Source: Halictus rubicundus (Eukaryota > Arthropoda > Insecta > Hymenoptera > Halictidae). Taken from it: DNA of 64,000 nt. Positions 38,801 to 51,800 of this stretch are shown piece after piece. A program made the translations under genes and the position numbers. The stretch spans positions 62,001-126,000 of the forward strand of contig NW_027489037.1 of NCBI RefSeq assembly GCF_050948215.1, written 5' to 3'. Each line of letters begins with the position of its first letter. The first letter of the stretch is position 1. Below the pieces are notes generated by a model. That model was not told where the DNA came from, made no database searches, and worked only from the letters and a program-made list of their open reading frames with translations.

Positions 38801-40269
38801 GATAGGATAGAGGATAGGATAGGATAGAGGATAGGATAGAGGAAAAGATAGGATAGAGGATTGGATAGGATAGAGGATAGGATATGATAGAGGATACGAT
38901 AGGATAGGATAGAGGACAGGATAGGATAGATGATAGGATAGGATAGAGGATAGGATAAGATAGAGGATAGGATAGGATAGAGGATAGGATAGGATAGAGG
39001 ATATTATAAGATAGAGGATATGATAGGATAGACGATAGGATATTATAGAAGATAGGATAGGATCGAGCATAGGATACGACAGAGGATAGGATAGGATAGA
39101 GGATAGGATAGTATATAGGATAGGATAGAGGATAGGATAAGATAGAGGATAAGATAGGATAGAGGATAGGACAGGATAGAGGATAGGATACGATAGAGGA
39201 TACGAATGGATAGGATAGAGGGTAGGATAGGATAGAGGATAGGATAGGATAGAGGATAGGATAGGATAGAGGATAAGATATGATAGAGGATAGGATAGGA
39301 TAGAGGATAGGATAGGATAGAGGATAGGATAGGATAGAGGATAGGATAGGAAAGAGGATAGGATAAGTTAGAGGATATGATAGGATAGAGGATAGGATAG
39401 GACAGAGGATAGGATAGGATAGAGGATAGGATAGGATAGAGGATAGGATATGATAGAGGATAGGATAGGATAGAGGATAGGATAGGATAGAGGATAGGAT
39501 AGGATAGAGGATAGGATAAGATAGAGGATATGATAGGATAGAGGATAGGATAGGATAGAGGATAGGATAGGATAGAGGATGGGATAGGATAGAGGATAGG
39601 ATACGATAGAGGATAGGATAGGATAGGATAGTGGGTAGCATAGGATAGAGGATAGGATAGGATAGAGGACAGGATATGACAGAGGATAGGATAGGATAGT
39701 GGATAGGATAGGATAGAGGATAGGATAGGATAGAGGATATTATAAGATAGAGGATAGGATAGGATAGAGGATAGGATAGGATAGAGGATATTATAAGATA
39801 GAGGATATGATAGGATAGACGATAGGATATGATAGAAGATAGGATAGGATCGAGGATAGGATAGGACAGAGGATAGGATAGGATAGAGGATAGGATAGTA
39901 TATAGGATAGGATAGAGGATAGGATAAGATAGAGGATAGGATAGGATAGAGGATAGAGGATAGGATAGGATAGAGGATAGGATAGGATAGAGGATAGGAT
40001 AGGATAGAGGATAGGATAGGATAGAGGATAGGATAGGATAGAGGATAGGATAAGATAGAGGATAGGATAGGATAGAGGATAGGATAGGATAGAGGATAGG
40101 ATACGATAGAGGTTACGAATGGATAGGATAGAGGGTAGGATAGGATAGAGGATAGGATAGGATAGAGGATAGGATAGGATAGAGGGTAGGATAGGATAGA
40201 GGATAGGATAGGATAGAGGATAGGATAGGATAGAGGATAGGATATGATAGAGGACAGTATAGGATAGAG

Positions 40270-40321
40270 GTTACGATCTTATAGAAAATAGGATATTATA
40301 GAGGAAAGTATTGGATAGTGG
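40270..40321 (+). repeat. Diverged cassette D, copy 5
   Basis: The cassette lies exactly 4,450 bp after copy 4, within the duplicated block. The trailing part of this variant set (GGGGATTGTATAGG, GGAGACGAAA) recurs near 62010-62045 without the cassette itself. Confidence 0.85.
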
Positions 40322-43300
40322 AAAGGATAGGATAGAGGATAGGATAGGGGATTGTATAGGAAAGAGGATAGGAGACGAAAGAGGATAGGATTGGATAGGA
40401 TAGTGGGTAGGATAGGATAGAGGATAGGATAGGATAGAGAATAGGATAGGATAGAGGATAGGAAAGAGGATAGGATATGATAGAGGATCGGATAGGATAG
40501 AGGATTGGATAGGATAGAGGATAGGATAGGATAGAGGATACGATAGGATAGGGTAGAGGATAGGATAGGATAGAGGATAGGATAGGATAGAGGATAGGAT
40601 AGGACAGAGGATAGGATATGATAGAGGATAGGATAGGATACAGGATAGGATAGGATAGAGGATAGGATAGGATAGAGGATAGGATAAGATAGAGGATATG
40701 ATAGGATAGAGGATAGGATAGGATAGAGGATAGGATAGGATAGAGGATGGGATAGGATAGAGGATAGGATACGATAGAGGATAGGATAGGATAGGATAGT
40801 GGGTAGCATAGGATAGAGGATAGGATTGGATAGAGGATAGGATAGGATAGAGGATAGGATAGGACAGAGGATAGGATATGATAGAGGATAGGATAGGATA
40901 CAGGATAGGATAGGATAGAGGATAGGATAGGATAGTGGATAGGATAGGATAGAGGATAGGATAGGATAGATGATATTATAAGATAGAGGATATGATAGGA
41001 TAGACGATAGGATATGATAGAAGATAGGATAGGATCGAGGATAGGATAGGACAGAGGATAGGATAGGATAGAGGATAGGATAGTATATAGGATAGGATAG
41101 AAGATAGGATAAGATAGAGGATAGGATAGGATAGAGGATAGGACAGGATAGAGGATAGGATACGATAGAGGATACGAATGGATAGGATAGAGGGTAGGAT
41201 AGGATAGAGGATAGGATAGGATAGAGGATAATATATGATAGAGGATAGGAGAGGATAGAGGATAGGACAGGTTAGATGATAGGATAGGATAGAGGATAGG
41301 ATAGGATAGAGGATAGGATAGGAAAGAGGATAGGATAAGTTAGAGGATATGATAGGATAGAGGATAGGATAGGATAGAGGATAGGATAGGATAGAGGATA
41401 GGATAGGATAGAGGATAGGATATGATAGAGGATAGGATAGGATAGAGGATAGGATAGGATAGAGGATAGGATAGGATAGATGATAGGATAGGATAGAGGG
41501 TAGGATAAGATAGAGGATAGGATAGGATAGAGGATAGGATAGGATAGAGGATAGGATACGATAGAGGATACGTAAGGATAGGATAGGGGATAGGATAGGA
41601 TAGAGGATAGGATAGGAAAGAGGATAGGATAAGTTAGAGGATATGATAGGATAGAGGATTGGATAGGATAGAGGATAGGATAGGATAGGATAGAGGATAG
41701 GATAGGATAGAGAATAGGATAAGTTAGAGGATATGGTAGGATAGAGGATAGGATAGGATAGAGGATAGGATAGGATAGAGGATACGATAGGATAGGATGA
41801 AGGATAGAGGATAGGATAGGATAGAGGATAGGATAGGATAGAGGATAGGATAGGATAGAGGATAGGATAGGATAGAGGATAGGATAGGATAGAGGATAGG
41901 ATAGGATAGAGGATAGGATAGGATAGAGGATAGGATAGGATAGAGGATAGGATAGGATAGAGGATGGGATAGGATAGAGGATAGGATAGGATAGAGGATT
42001 GGATACGATAGAGGATACGAATGGATAGGATAGAGGGTAGGATAGGATAGAGGATAGGATAGGATAGAGGATAGGATATGATAGAGGATAGGATAGGATA
42101 GAGGATAGGATAAGATAGAGGATAGGATAGGATAGAGGATAGGATAGGGTGGGGGATAGGATACGATAGAGGATACGAATGGATAGGATAGAGCATAGGA
42201 TACGATAGAGGATAGGATAGGGGATTGGATAGGATAGAGGATAGGATAGGATAGAGGATAGGATAGGATAGAGGATAGGATACGATAGAGGATACGAATG
42301 GATAGGATAGAGCATAGGATACGATAGAGGATAGGATAGGGGATTGGATAGGATAGAGGATAGGATAGGATAGAGGATAGGATATGATAGAGGATAGGAG
42401 AGGATAGAGGATAGGACAGGATAGATGATAGGATAGGATAGAGGATAGGATAAGATAGAGGATAGGATTGGATAGAGGATAGGATAGGATAGAGGATAGG
42501 ATACGATAGAGGATACGAAAGGATAGGATAGAGGGTAGGATAGGATAGATAGTAGGATAGGATAGAGGATTGGATAGGATAGAGGATAGGATATGATAGA
42601 GGATAGGATAGGATAGAGGATAGGATAGGATAGAGGATAGGATAGGAAAGAGGATAGGATAAGTTAGAGGATAGGATAAGTTAGAGGATAGGATAAGTTA
42701 GAGGATATGATAGGATAGAGGATTGGATAGGATAGAGGATAGGATAGGATAGGATAGAGGATAGGATAGGATAGAGAATAGGATAAGTTAGAGGATATGG
42801 TAGGATAGAGGATAGGATAGGATAGAGGATAGGATAGGATAGAGGATACGATAGGATAGGATAGAGGATACGATAGGATAGGATGAAGGATAGAGGATAG
42901 GATAGGATAGAGGATAGGATAGGATAGAGGATAGGATAGGATAGAGGATAGGATAGGATAGAGGATAGGATAGGATAGAGGATAGGATAGGATAGAGGAT
43001 GGGATAGGATAGAGGATAGGATAGGATAGAGGATTGGATACGATAGAGGATACGAAAGGATAGGATAGAGGGTAGGATAGGATAGATAGTAGGATAGGAT
43101 AGAGGATTGGATAGGATAGAGGATAGGATATGATAGAGGATAGGATAGGATAGAGGATAGGATAGGATAGAGGATAGGATAGGAAAGAGGATAGGATAAG
43201 TTAGAGGATATGATAGGATAGAGGATAGGATAGGATAGAGGATAGGATAGAGGAAAAGATAGGATAGAGGATTGGATAGGATAGAGGATAGGATATGATA

Positions 43301-46300
43301 GAGGATACGATAGGATAGGATAGAGGACAGGATAGGATAGATGATAGGATAGGATAGAGGATAGGATAAGATAGAGGATAGGATAGGATAGAGGATAGGA
43401 TAGGATAGAGGATATTATAAGATAGAGGATATGATAGGATAGACGATAGGATATTATAGAAGATAGGATAGGATCGAGGATAGGATACGACAGAGGATAG
43501 GATAGGATAGAGGATAGGATAGTATATAGGATAGGATAGAGGATAGGATAAGATAGAGGATAAGATAGGATAGAGGATAGGACAGGATAGAGGATAGGAT
43601 ACGATAGAGGATACGAATGGATAGGATAGAGGGTAGGATAGGATAGAGGATAGGATAGGATAGAGGATAGGATAGGATAGAGGATAAGATATGATAGAGG
43701 ATAGGATAGGATAGAGGATAGGATAGGATAGAGGATAGGATATGATAGGGGATAGGATAGGATAGAGGATAGGATAGGATAGAGGATAGGATAGGAAAGA
43801 GGATAGGATAAGTTAGAGGATATGATAGGATAGAGGATTGGATAGGATAGAGGATAGGATATGATAGAGGATAGGATAGGATAGAGGATAGGATAGGATA
43901 GAGGATAGGATAGGAAAGAGGACAGGATAAGTTAGAGGATATGATAGGATAGAGGATAGGATAGGATAGAGGATAGGATAGGATAGAGGATATGATAGGA
44001 TAGAGGATAGGATAGGATAGAGGATAGGATAGGATAGAGGATAGGATACGATAGAGGATACGAATGGATAGGATAGAGGGTAGGATAGGATAGAGGATAG
44101 GATAGGATAGAGGATAGGATAGGATAGAGGATAAGATATGATAGAGGATAGGATAGGATAGAGGATAGGATAGGATAGAGGATAGGATATGATAGAGGAT
44201 AGGATAGGATAGAGAATAGGATAGGATAGAGGATAGGATAGGAAAGAGGATAGGATAAGTTAGAGGATATGATAGGATAGAGGATTGGATAGGATAGAGG
44301 ATAGGATATGATAGAGGATAGGATAGGATAGAGGATAGGATAGGATAGAGGATAGGATAGGAAAGAGGATAGGATAAGTTAGAGGATATGATGGGATAGA
44401 GGATAGGATAGGATAGAGGATAGGATAGGATAGAGGATAGGATAGGATAGAGGATAGGATAGGATAGAGGATAGGATAGGATAGAGGATAGGATAGGATA
44501 GAGGATAGGATAAGATAGAGGATAGGATAGGATAGAGGATAGGATAGGGTGGGGGATAGGATACGATAGAGGATACGAATGGATAGGATAGAGCATAGGA
44601 TACGATAGAGGATAGGATAGGGGATTGGATAGGATAGAGGATAGGATAGGATAGAGGATAGGATAGGATAGAGGATAGGATACGATAGAGGATACGAATG
44701 GATAGGATAGAGCATAGGATACGATAGAGGATAGGATAGGGGATTGGATAGGATAGAGGATAGGATAGGATAGAGGATAGGATATGATAGAGGATAGGAG
44801 AGGATAGAGGATAGGACAGGATAGATGATAGGATAGGATAGAGGATAGGATAAGATAGAGGATAGGATTGGATAGAGGATAGGATAGGATAGAGGATAGG
44901 ATACGATAGAGGATACGAAAGGATAGGATAGAGGGTAGGATAGGATAGATAGTAGGATAGGATAGAGGATTGGATAGGATAGAGGATAGGATATGATAGA
45001 GGATAGGATAGGATAGAGGATAGGATAGGATAGAGGATAGGATAGGAAAGAGGATAGGATAAGTTAGAGGATAGGATAAGTTAGAGGATATGATAGGATA
45101 GAGGATTGGATAGGATAGAGGATAGGATAGGCTATGATAGAGGATAGGATAGGATAGAGGATAGGATAGGATAGAGGATAGGATAGGATAGAGGATAGGA
45201 TAGGATAGAGGATAGGATAGGATAGAGGATAGGATAGGATAGAGGATAGGATAGGATAGAGGATAGGATAGAGGAAAAGATAGGATAGAGGATAGGATAC
45301 GATAGAGGATACGTAAGGATAGGATAGGGGATAGGATAGGATAGAGGATAGGATAGGAAAGAGGATAGGATAAGTTAGAGGATATGATAGGATAGAGGAT
45401 TGGATAGGATAGAGGATAGGATAGGATAGGATAGAGGATAGGATAGGATAGAGGATAGGATAGGATAGAGAATAGGATAAGTTAGAGGATATGGTAGGAT
45501 AGAGGATAGGATAGGATAGAGGATAGGATAGGATAGAGGATACGATAGGATAGGATGAAGGATAGAGGATAGGATAGGATAGAGGATAGGATAGGATAGA
45601 GGATAGGATAGGATAGAGGATAGGATAGGATAGAGGATAGGATAGGATAGAGGATAGGATAGGATAGAGGATAGGATAGGATAGAGGATAGGATAGGATA
45701 GAGGATAGGATAGGATAGAGGATGGGATAGGATAGAGGATAGGATAGGATAGAGGATTGGATACGATAGAGGATACGAATGGATAGGATAGAGGGTAGGA
45801 TAGGATAGAGGATAGGATAGGATAGAGGATAGGATATGATAGAGGATAGGATAGGATAGAGGATAGGATAAGATAGAGGATAGGATAGGATAGAGGATAG
45901 GATAGGGTGGGGGATAGGATACGATAGAGGATACGAATGGATAGGATAGAGCATAGGATACGATAGAGGATAGGATAGGGGATTGGATAGGATAGAGGAT
46001 AGGATAGGATAGAGGATAGGATACGATAGAGGATACGAATGGATAGGATAGAGCATAGGATACGATAGAGGATAGGATAGGGGATTGGATAGGATAGAGG
46101 ATAGGATAGGATAGAGGATAGGATAGGATAGAGGATAGGATACGATAGAGGATACGAATGGATAGGATAGAGCATAGGATACGATAGAGGATAGGATAGG
46201 GGATTGGATAGGATAGAGGATAGGATAGGATAGAGGATAGGATATGATAGAGGATAGGAGAGGATAGAGGATAGGACAGGATAGATGATAGGATAGGATA

Positions 46301-46734
46301 GAGGATAGGATAAGATAGAGGATAGGATTGGATAGAGGATAGGATAGGATAGAGGATAGGATACGATAGAGGATACGAAAGGATAGGATAGAGGGTAGGA
46401 TAGGATAGATAGTAGGATAGGATAGAGGATTGGATAGGATAGAGGATAGGATATGATAGAGGATAGGATAGGATAGAGGATAGGATAGGATAGAGGATAG
46501 GATAGGAAAGAGGATAGGATAAGTTAGAGGATAGGATAAGTTAGAGGATATGATAGGATAGAGGATTGGATAGGATAGAGGATAGGATAGGATAGGATAG
46601 AGGATAGGATAGGATAGAGAATAGGATAAGTTAGAGGATATGGTAGGATAGAGGATAGGATAGGATAGAGGATAGGATAGGATAGAGGATAGGCTATGAT
46701 AGAGGATAGGATAGGATAGAGGATAGGATAGGAT

Positions 46735-48895
46735 AGAGGAGATCAGGGATAGGATAGAGGATAGGATAGGATAGAGGATAGGATAGGATAGAGGATAGGA
46801 TAGAGGAAAAGATTAGGATAGAGGATAGGATACGATAGAGGATACGTAAGGATAGGATAGGGGATAGGATAGGATAGAGGATAGGATCAGGAAAGAGGAT
46901 AGGATAAGTTAGAGGATATGATAGGATAGAGGATTGGATAGGATCAGAGGATAGGCATAGGATAGGATAGAGGATAGGATAGGATAGAGAATAGGATAAG
47001 TTAGAGGATATGGTAGGATAGAGGATAGGATAGGATAGAGGATAGGATAGGATTAGAGGATACGATAGGATAGGATGAAGGATAGAGGATAGGATAGGAT
47101 AGAGGATAGGATAGGATAGAGGATAGGATAGGATAGAGGATAGGATAGGATAGAGGATAGGATAGGATAGAGGATAGGATAGGATAGAGGATAGGATAGG
47201 ATAGAGGATAGGATAGGATAGAGGATGGGATAGGATAGAGGATAGGATAGGATAGAGGATTGGATACGATAGAGGATACGAATGGATAGGATAGAGGGAT
47301 AGGATAGGATAGAGGATAGGATAGGATAGAGGATAGGATATGATAGAGGATAGGATAGGATAGAGGATAGGATAAGATAGAGGATAGGATAGGATAGAGG
47401 ATAGGATAGGTGGGGGGATAGGATACGATAGAGGATACGAATGGATAGGATAGAGCATAGATACGATAGAGGATAGGATAGGGGATTGGATAGGATAGAG
47501 GATAGGATAGGATAGAGATAGGATAGGATAGAGGATAGGATACGATAGAGGATACGAATGGATAGGATAGAGCATAGGATACGATAGAGGATAGGATAGG
47601 GGATTGGATAGGATAGAGGATAGGATAGGATAGAGGATAGGAGATATGATAGAGGATAGGAGAGGATAGAGGATAGGACAGGATAGATGATAGGATAGGA
47701 TAGAGGATAGGATAAGATAGAGGATAGGATTGGATAGAGGATAGGATAGGATAGAGGATAGGATACGATAGAGGATACGAAAGGATAGGATAGAGGGGTA
47801 GGATAGGATAGATAGTAGGATAGGATAGAGGATTGGATAGGATAGAGGATAGGATATGATAGAGGATAGGATAGGATAGAGGATAGGATAGGATAGAGGA
47901 TAGGATAGGAAAGAGGATAGGATAAGTTAGAGGATAGGATAAGTTAGAGGATATGATAGGATAGAGGATTGGATAGGATAGAGGATAGGATAGGATAGGA
48001 TAGAGGATAGGATAGGATAGAGAATAGGATAAGTTAGAGGATATGGTAGGATAGAGGATAGGATATGGATAGAGGATAGGATAGGATAGAGGATAGGATA
48101 GGATAGAGGATAGGCTATGATAGAGGATAGGATAGGATAGAGGATAGGATAGGATAGAGGATAGGATAGGATAGAGGATAGGATAGGATAGAGGATAGGA
48201 TAGGATAGAGGATAGGATAGAGGAAAAGATAGGATAGAGGATTGGATAGGATAGAGGATAGGATATGATAGAGGATACGATAGGATAGGATAGAGGACAG
48301 GATAGGATAGATGATAGGATAGGATAGAGGATAGGATAAGATAGAGGATAGGATAGGATAGAGGATAGGATAGGATAGAGGATATTATAAGATAGAGGAT
48401 ATGATAGGATAGACGATAGGATATTATAGAAGATAGGATAGGATCGAGGATAGGATACGACAGAGGATAGGATAGGATAGAGGATAGGATAGTATATAGG
48501 ATAGGATAGAGGATAGGATAAGATAGAGGATAAGTTAGGATAGAGGATAGGACAGGATAGAGGATAGGATACGATAGAGGATACGAATGGATGGGATAGA
48601 GGGTAGGATAGGATAGAGGATAGGATAGGATAGAGGATAGGATAGGATAGAGGATAAGATATGATAGAGGATAGGATAGGATAGAGGATAGGATAGGATA
48701 GAGGATAGGATATGATAGGGGATAGGATAGGATAGAGGATAGGATAGGATAGAGGATAGGATAGGAAAGAGGATAGGATAAGTTAGAGGATATGATAGGA
48801 TAGAGGATTGGATAGGATAGAGGATAGGATATGATAGAGGATAGGATAGGATAGAGGATAGATAGGATAGAGGATAGGATAGGAAGAGAGGACAG
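46735..48895 (+). other. Patch of single-base indels in the satellite
   Basis: Compared with homologous blocks on either side, this stretch has many one- or two-base indels. Examples are GATCAGGGATAGG (about 46741), AAAAGATTAGG (46807), GGATCAGG (46886), AGGCATAGG (46953), GGATTAGAGG (47051), GAGGGATAGG (47294), GCATAGATACG (47455), GATAGAGATAGG (47513), GGAGATATG (47640), GAGGGGTAGG (47793), GATATGGATAG (48062) and GGAAGAGAGG (48882). Elsewhere length changes come in steps of 5 or 17. A few similar events occur at 49556, 50033, 50382, 51385, 51900, 52278 and 60254. Poor consensus quality is the simplest reading; a locally mutated segment is the alternative. Confidence 0.7.
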
Positions 48896-51800
48896 GATAA
48901 GTTAGAGGATATGATAGGATAGAGGATAGGATAGGATAGAGGATAGGATAGGATAGAGGATAGGATAGGATAGAGGATAGGATAGGATAGAGGATAGGAT
49001 AGGATAGAGGATAGGATAGGATAGAGGATAGGATAGGATAGAGGATAGGATACGATAGAGGATACGAATGGATAGGATAGAGGGTAGGATAGGATAGAGG
49101 ATAGGATAGGATAGAGGATAGGATAGGATAGAGGATAAGATATGATAGAGGATAGGATAGGATAGAGGATAGGATAGGATAGAGGATAGGATATGATAGA
49201 GGATAGGATAGGATAGAGAATAGGATAGGATAGAGGATAGGATAGGAAAGAGGATAGGATAAGTTAGAGGATATGATAGGATAGAGGATTGGATAGGATA
49301 GAGGATAGGATATGATAGAGGATAGGATAGGATAGAGGATAGGATAGGATAGAGGATAGGATAGGAAAGAGGATAGGATAAGTTAGAGGATATGATGGGA
49401 TAGAGGATAGGATAGGATAGAGGATAGGATAGGATAGAGGATAGGATAGGATAGAGGATAGGATAGGATAGAGGATAGGATAGGATAGAGGATAGGATAG
49501 GATAGAGGATAGGATAAGATAGAGGATAGGATAGGATAGAGGATAGGATAGGGTGGCAGCGGGATAGGATACGATAGAGGATACGAATGGATAGGATAGA
49601 GCATAGGATACGATAGAGGATAGGATAGGGGATTGGATAGGATAGAGGATAGGATAGGATAGAGGATAGGATAGGATAGAGGATAGGATACGATAGAGGA
49701 TACGAATGGATAGGATAGAGCATAGGATACGATAGAGGATAGGATAGGGGATTGGATAGGATAGAGGATAGGATAGGATAGAGGATAGGATATGATAGAG
49801 GATAGGAGAGGATAGAGGATAGGACAGGATAGATGATAGGATAGGATAGAGGATAGGATAAGATAGAGGATAGGATTGGATAGAGGATAGGATAGGATAG
49901 AGGATAGGATACGATAGAGGATACGAAAGGATAGGATAGAGGGTAGGATAGGATAGATAGTAGGATAGGATAGAGGATTGGATAGGATAGAGGATAGGAT
50001 ATGATAGAGGATAGGATAGGATAGAGGATAGGAAGGATAGAGGATAGGATAGGAAAGAGGATAGGATAAGTTAGAGGATAGGATAAGTTAGAGGATATGA
50101 TAGGATAGAGGATTGGATAGGATAGAGGATAGGATAGGATAGGATAGAGGATAGGATAGGATAGAGAATAGGATAAGTTAGAGGATATGGTAGGATAGAG
50201 GATAGGATAGGATAGAGGATAGGATAGGATAGAGGATAGGCTATGATAGAGGATAGGATAGGATAGAGGATAGGATAGGATAGAGGATAGGATAGGATAG
50301 AGGATAGGATAGGATAGAGGATAGGATAGGATAGAGGATAGGATAGGATAGAGGATAGGATAGGATAGAGGATAGGATAGAGAAAGATAGGATAGAGGAT
50401 TGGATAGGATAGAGGATAGGATATGATAGAGGATACGATAGGATAGGATAGAGGACAGGATAGGATAGATGATAGGATAGGATAGAGGATAGGATAAGAT
50501 AGAGGATAGGATAGGATAGAGGATAGGATAGGATAGAGGATATTATAAGATAGAGGATATGATAGGATAGACGATAGGATATTATAGAAGATAGGATAGG
50601 ATCGAGGATAGGATACGACAGAGGATAGGATAGGATAGAGGATAGGATAGTATATAGGATAGGATAGAGGATAGGATAAGATAGAGGATAAGATAGGATA
50701 GAGGATAGGACAGGATAGAGGATAGGATACGATAGAGGATACGAATGGATAGGATAGAGGGTAGGATAGGATAGAGGATAGGATAGGATAGAGGATAGGA
50801 TAGGATAGAGGATAAGATATGATAGAGGATAGGATAGGATAGAGGATAGGATAGGATAGAGGATAGGATATGATAGGGGATAGGATAGGATAGAGGATAG
50901 GATAGGATAGAGGATAGGATAGGAAAGAGGATAGGATAAGTTAGAGGATATGATAGGATAGAGGATTGGATAGGATAGAGGATAGGATATGATAGAGGAT
51001 AGGATAGGATAGAGGATAGGATAGGATAGAGGATAGGATAGGAAAGAGGACAGGATAAGTTAGAGGATATGATAGGATAGAGGATAGGATAGGATAGAGG
51101 ATAGGATAGGATAGAGGATAGGATAGGATAGAGGATAGGATAGGATAGAGGATAGGATAGGATAGAGGATAGGATAGGATAGAGGATAGGATACGATAGA
51201 GGATACGAATGGATAGGATAGAGGGTAGGATAGGATAGAGGATAGGATAGGATAGAGGATAGGATAGGATAGAGGATAAGATATGATAGAGGATAGGATA
51301 GGATAGAGGATAGGATAGGATAGAGGATAGGATATGATAGAGGATAGGATAGGATAGAGAATAGGATAGGATAGAGGATAGGATAGTTAAGAGGATAGGA
51401 TAAGTTAGAGGATATGATAGGATAGAGGATTGGATAGGATAGAGGATAGGATATGATAGAGGATAGGATAGGATAGAGGATAGGATAGGATAGAGGATAG
51501 GATAGGAAAGAGGATAGGATAAGTTAGAGGATATGATGGGATAGAGGATAGGATAGGATAGAGGATAGGATAGGATAGAGGATAGGATAGGATAGAGGAT
51601 AGGATAGGATAGAGGATAGGATAGGATAGAGGATAGGATAGGATAGAGGATAGGATAGGATAGAGGATAGGATAGGATAGAGGATAGGATAGGATAGAGG
51701 ATAGGATAGGATAGAGGATAGGATTGGATAGAGGATAGGATAGGATAGAGGATAGGATAGGATAGAGGATAGGATAGGATAGAGGCTTGGATAGGATAGA

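Larger units (their letters stand above)
35750..41322 (+). repeat. 1.12-kb block in two copies, offset 4,450 bp
   Basis: 35750-36872 and 40200-41322 match at exactly 4,450 bp, including cassette D and the variants TGATATTATAAG (36521/40971) and GATAATATATGATAG. One substitution was seen at about 41272 (GGTTAGATG against GGATAGATG). Related sequence continues after a short divergent stretch at an offset of 4,462 (ACGTAAGG at 37108/41570, GATATGGTAGG at 37271/41733), so the real repeat is probably about 4.4-4.5 kb long. Confidence 0.82.
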
